Of a stretch of DNA of 64,000 nt, positions 61,773-64,000 are shown piece by piece. Source of the stretch: Lachnospiraceae bacterium (GTDB taxonomy: Bacteria > Bacillota > Clostridia > Lachnospirales > Lachnospiraceae); the NCBI GenBank assembly GCA_024405115.1, contig JAKSPD010000005.1, positions 1-64,000 on the forward strand, in the 5' to 3' direction. The position numbers and the translations under genes were made by a program. The notes under the pieces are model-generated. The model worked only from the letters and a program-made list of their open reading frames with translations, did not search any database and was not told the DNA's origin. How positions within the stretch are numbered: position 1 is the stretch's first letter; each line of letters begins with the position of its first letter.

Positions 61773-63729
61773 ACTGAAAGGAGAATTATCAGTTTTTTTT
61801 GCACTCGTCCTGGTGATAGTTGCGTCGCTTCTTCTTAACATTCTGGAAGCGGCGCGCACCCAGGGGGCACGCACTTACCTGACTTTGTCGGCTGATTCCG
61901 CAATAGACTCGCTTTTTTCACAGTATCATCGGAAACTGTGGGAGGATTACAGACTTCTTGGACTTGAAATGTATTCCCACAGGGAAATTACAGATGAGTA
62001 TAACGGTTTTATCAGGCCGTATGTAACAGAGGGCAGAAACTGGTATGATCTCAGCCTGCCGGAAAATAATACTGAAATCCTTTCATATGAGCTTCTTACG
62101 GATTCTGACGGAGGAGTCCTTAGGAGAGAAATCCTTGACTATATGAAATACGGAATAGCTTTTTCTGTAATGGAACTGGCTGACATGCTGGAATTCAGGG
62201 ATATCCTGAAAGACGGAACGGCGTGTTCGGAGGTTTCCACAGAATACTCATTATGCTCGGAGGAGGCTGTGGAAATCGAAAAAATACTGACAGGTATTTC
62301 AAGACACATATCAGAGCATAACAGTGAGTCCGATGCGGCCATGACCGCACTCATGGAATACCGCGGGGATGATTTCCTTTCTTCTTCACAAAGGCTTAAC
62401 GCTCTTTTAACTGTAATAATTCAGGATGTTGAAAGGTTCAATGCTGCCGCGGATGAACTTTCAGAGGCGGTCAGCAGGGCAAATGATGATTTTGAAACCC
62501 GTTATTTATCAGGGGAACTGAGTACGGGCTCATATGAGACATTAAAAAGTGAGTTTTCCGAATATGCCAGGTATTCCGAAGAAAAGGGAGAAATACGTCT
62601 TAAAATCAATGAACTCAGTGAGCTGTCTGAATATAACCTGACAGTGCTCGCTGAAACAGAAGAAAAAACTGATGAGGCCATGGATTATCTTGCGGCTTTT
62701 GTTCCCGAAGAGGTGATAGTAGGTTATCTTCCCCCTGAGACTGAAGGTGGCGAACCCATTCCTATATATGATTATGATGAACCGGATGAAGGAGCTGCAT
62801 ATGCCCCGGCTGTCAGCAGTTTTTCCTCTTATAAGCGGATGGAGAGCCCGATAAATGCGGGAACTCCTGATTCTGAAAAGGAAGCACAGCTTAATTCCGT
62901 AAAGGCGCTTCTTTCAGAAAGCATGCTTTCACTTATACTGCCGGAGGAATATAAAACTCCCGGAGTGCCACTTGAACTGACGGATAAGCCGTCGGAGGTG
63001 TTTTCTGTACCTGAAACTGAAGTGACAGATGAAACAGTTCTCTCAGACAGGATCTTCATAACTGAATACATTCTTCAGTTGCTGAACTCGTACAGCGAAG
63101 AGGGCAGTACCGACCGTCATCTTGAGGCAGAATACATCATTTACGGTAAAGAAACCGACAGCGAAAACCTTACGGGAATCATAGGTGAAACAGTCGCAAT
63201 CAGGACGGGATTAAATCTGATTTTTCTACTGAAAGATGCTGAAAAGAGGGAAATGGCCACACAGCTTTCGCTTGCCATAACAGGGCTGGCTTCTGCCACA
63301 CCGTTAAGTACGGTGGTCTTTATCATGATACTTACCACGTGGGCCCTTGCACAGGCTGTTCTTGATGTTAAGGACATGCTTCACGGAAGCAGGGTGCCGG
63401 TAATGCATACGAAAGAGAGCTTTTATCTTTCACTTGAAGGTCTTCTTTCAAATTTTGCAGAAATATGCAGTGAGTCACATGACAGCTCAGGCGGCCTTAA
63501 ATATGAAGACTATCTGAGGCTTTTACTTTTTGTTCATATGGATTCTGAACGTGAGTACAGGATTCTGGATGTAATACAGATGAACCTGAGGAAAACACAG
63601 CCGGATTTTCTTATTGAAAGGATTTATACAGGAATACAGCTGGAGACTGAGGCTGTTTCTTCCCACGTTTTTACGGGTGGAAACAGTGACAGATACAGAA
63701 TAAAAGTAAAAACATATTACGCTTATTAA
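61753..63729 (+). CDS. DUF5702-type Tad-associated membrane protein, locus 2
   Basis: 658 residues from ATG 61753 (AGGTGAAGTATA upstream). An N-terminal helix with KLKGELSVFFALVLVIVASL is followed by ARTQGARTYLTLSADSAIDSLF and WEDYRLLGLE, the start pattern I associate with DUF5702 proteins of clostridial Tad loci, which is like a TadG N-terminus. About 470 largely helical, Glu/Ser-rich extracellular residues follow, then a hydrophobic segment (ATPLSTVVFIMILTTWALAQA) and a C-terminal domain. The role is unknown; position suggests a large surface component of the pilus machine. Confidence 0.72.
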   Translation: MQHPVNKLKGELSVFFALVLVIVASLLLNILEAARTQGARTYLTLSADSAIDSLFSQYHRKLWEDYRLLGLEMYSHREITDEYNGFIRPYVTEGRNWYDLSLPENNTEILSYELLTDSDGGVLRREILDYMKYGIAFSVMELADMLEFRDILKDGTACSEVSTEYSLCSEEAVEIEKILTGISRHISEHNSESDAAMTALMEYRGDDFLSSSQRLNALLTVIIQDVERFNAAADELSEAVSRANDDFETRYLSGELSTGSYETLKSEFSEYARYSEEKGEIRLKINELSELSEYNLTVLAETEEKTDEAMDYLAAFVPEEVIVGYLPPETEGGEPIPIYDYDEPDEGAAYAPAVSSFSSYKRMESPINAGTPDSEKEAQLNSVKALLSESMLSLILPEEYKTPGVPLELTDKPSEVFSVPETEVTDETVLSDRIFITEYILQLLNSYSEEGSTDRHLEAEYIIYGKETDSENLTGIIGETVAIRTGLNLIFLLKDAEKREMATQLSLAITGLASATPLSTVVFIMILTTWALAQAVLDVKDMLHGSRVPVMHTKESFYLSLEGLLSNFAEICSESHDSSGGLKYEDYLRLLLFVHMDSEREYRILDVIQMNLRKTQPDFLIERIYTGIQLETEAVSSHVFTGGNSDRYRIKVKTYYAY

Positions 63730-63763
63730 ATAGATGCCCACATATATGGAAAGGAGGTGGAGT

Positions 63764-64000
63764 ATGCCTTTTTTAAGCATCTTGAGAGGATCCCTGCATA
63801 ACATCTTCGGGAAAAATTCATCCCGATTATACGCCAACCTTTATTATAAAGATACTGTTATCCGGACAGCACGGCCTCACAAACATATAAGCAGAATATT
63901 TGGGAATATCGATAATGCTGAAAAAAGGGCATACTCCACTTTCTTTAAATGCAGTATGTCAATAGAAGCGGCCCTGGCACTTCCGATTTTTGTATTTGCG
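63764..64000 (+). CDS. TadE-like pseudopilin, locus 2 (cut by window edge)
   Basis: 79 codons are visible from ATG 63764, with AAAGGAGGTGG upstream, 34 bases after the DUF5702 gene. A basic cytoplasmic segment of about 60 residues precedes CSMSIEAALALPIFVFA, the TadE processing site and start of its helix. The leader is about three times longer than in TadE of locus 1. The gene and the locus continue beyond 64000. Confidence 0.75.
   Translation, partial: MPFLSILRGSLHNIFGKNSSRLYANLYYKDTVIRTARPHKHISRIFGNIDNAEKRAYSTFFKCSMSIEAALALPIFVFA

Noticed and set aside
1..64000. CRISPR arrays, rRNA genes or a prophage.
   Set aside because: No regularly spaced repeats, no rRNA segments and no phage structural genes were found; the only RNA genes supported are one tRNA, the leader RNAs and the predicted omega RNA.

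Overview
The window looks like chromosomal DNA of a Gram-positive anaerobe of the Lachnospiraceae (Clostridia). This is inferred from several signs: AGGAGG-type ribosome binding sites, a long pyrophosphate-dependent phosphofructokinase, ChW and choline-binding-type wall repeats, CIRCE heat-shock operators, Tad pilus loci without an outer-membrane secretin, and a DUF5702-type Tad protein. I cannot fix the genus from sequence alone.

Layout. Bases 1-2440 are mobile-element debris: the 3' end of a serine recombinase, 3' remnants of GNAT, chloramphenicol-acetyltransferase-like and MFS genes, and an orphan IS200/IS605-type TnpB with a recognisable right end. A PTS_EIIC-like membrane protein and an esterase follow (2.5-4.4 kb). 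A membrane GGDEF-EAL protein (4.5-6.3 kb, minus) then faces the first Tad pilus locus (6.4-15.3 kb). That locus carries two c-di-GMP-I (GEMM-I) riboswitches, each followed by an intrinsic terminator: one before the prepilin peptidase gene, the other between the Flp pilin gene and the assembly genes. Next come PPi-PFK, a 5'-nucleotidase-like phosphoesterase and a DUF362 ferredoxin protein. An NAD salvage operon (nadE, adenylyltransferase, pncB, Crp-like regulator) converges on a sulfonate-type ABC transporter, which is divergent from cysK-cysE. A long run of partly overlapping genes follows (nucleoside kinase, QueT, GH25 lysozyme, unknown, WYL regulator, LspA-like), converging on htpG.

From 34.6 to 47.7 kb the theme is the cell envelope: a ChW polysaccharide deacetylase, a DD-carboxypeptidase, an NlpC/P60 lipoprotein, a VanRS-like two-component system, UppP and an amidase, mixed with trmB, asd, ung and mnmA. 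Then come an NCS2 permease behind an unclassified attenuator-like leader, hsp20, a membrane zinc peptidase, a small XRE regulator pair, a wall-binding protein, aspA with a divergent LysR gene, an SH3 membrane protein and tRNA-Lys(CTT).

The right end (57.0-64.0 kb) is a second, distinct Tad locus: small prepilin peptidase, TadZ-like protein without a P-loop, TadA, TadB, TadC with a large insertion, Flp1-like pilin, DUF5702 protein and the start of a TadE-like gene. It continues past the window.

The most interesting material is the double riboswitch arrangement at Tad locus 1 next to a c-di-GMP enzyme, the unusual composition of Tad locus 2, the NCS2 leader RNA, and the matching CIRCE-promoter design at htpG and hsp20.
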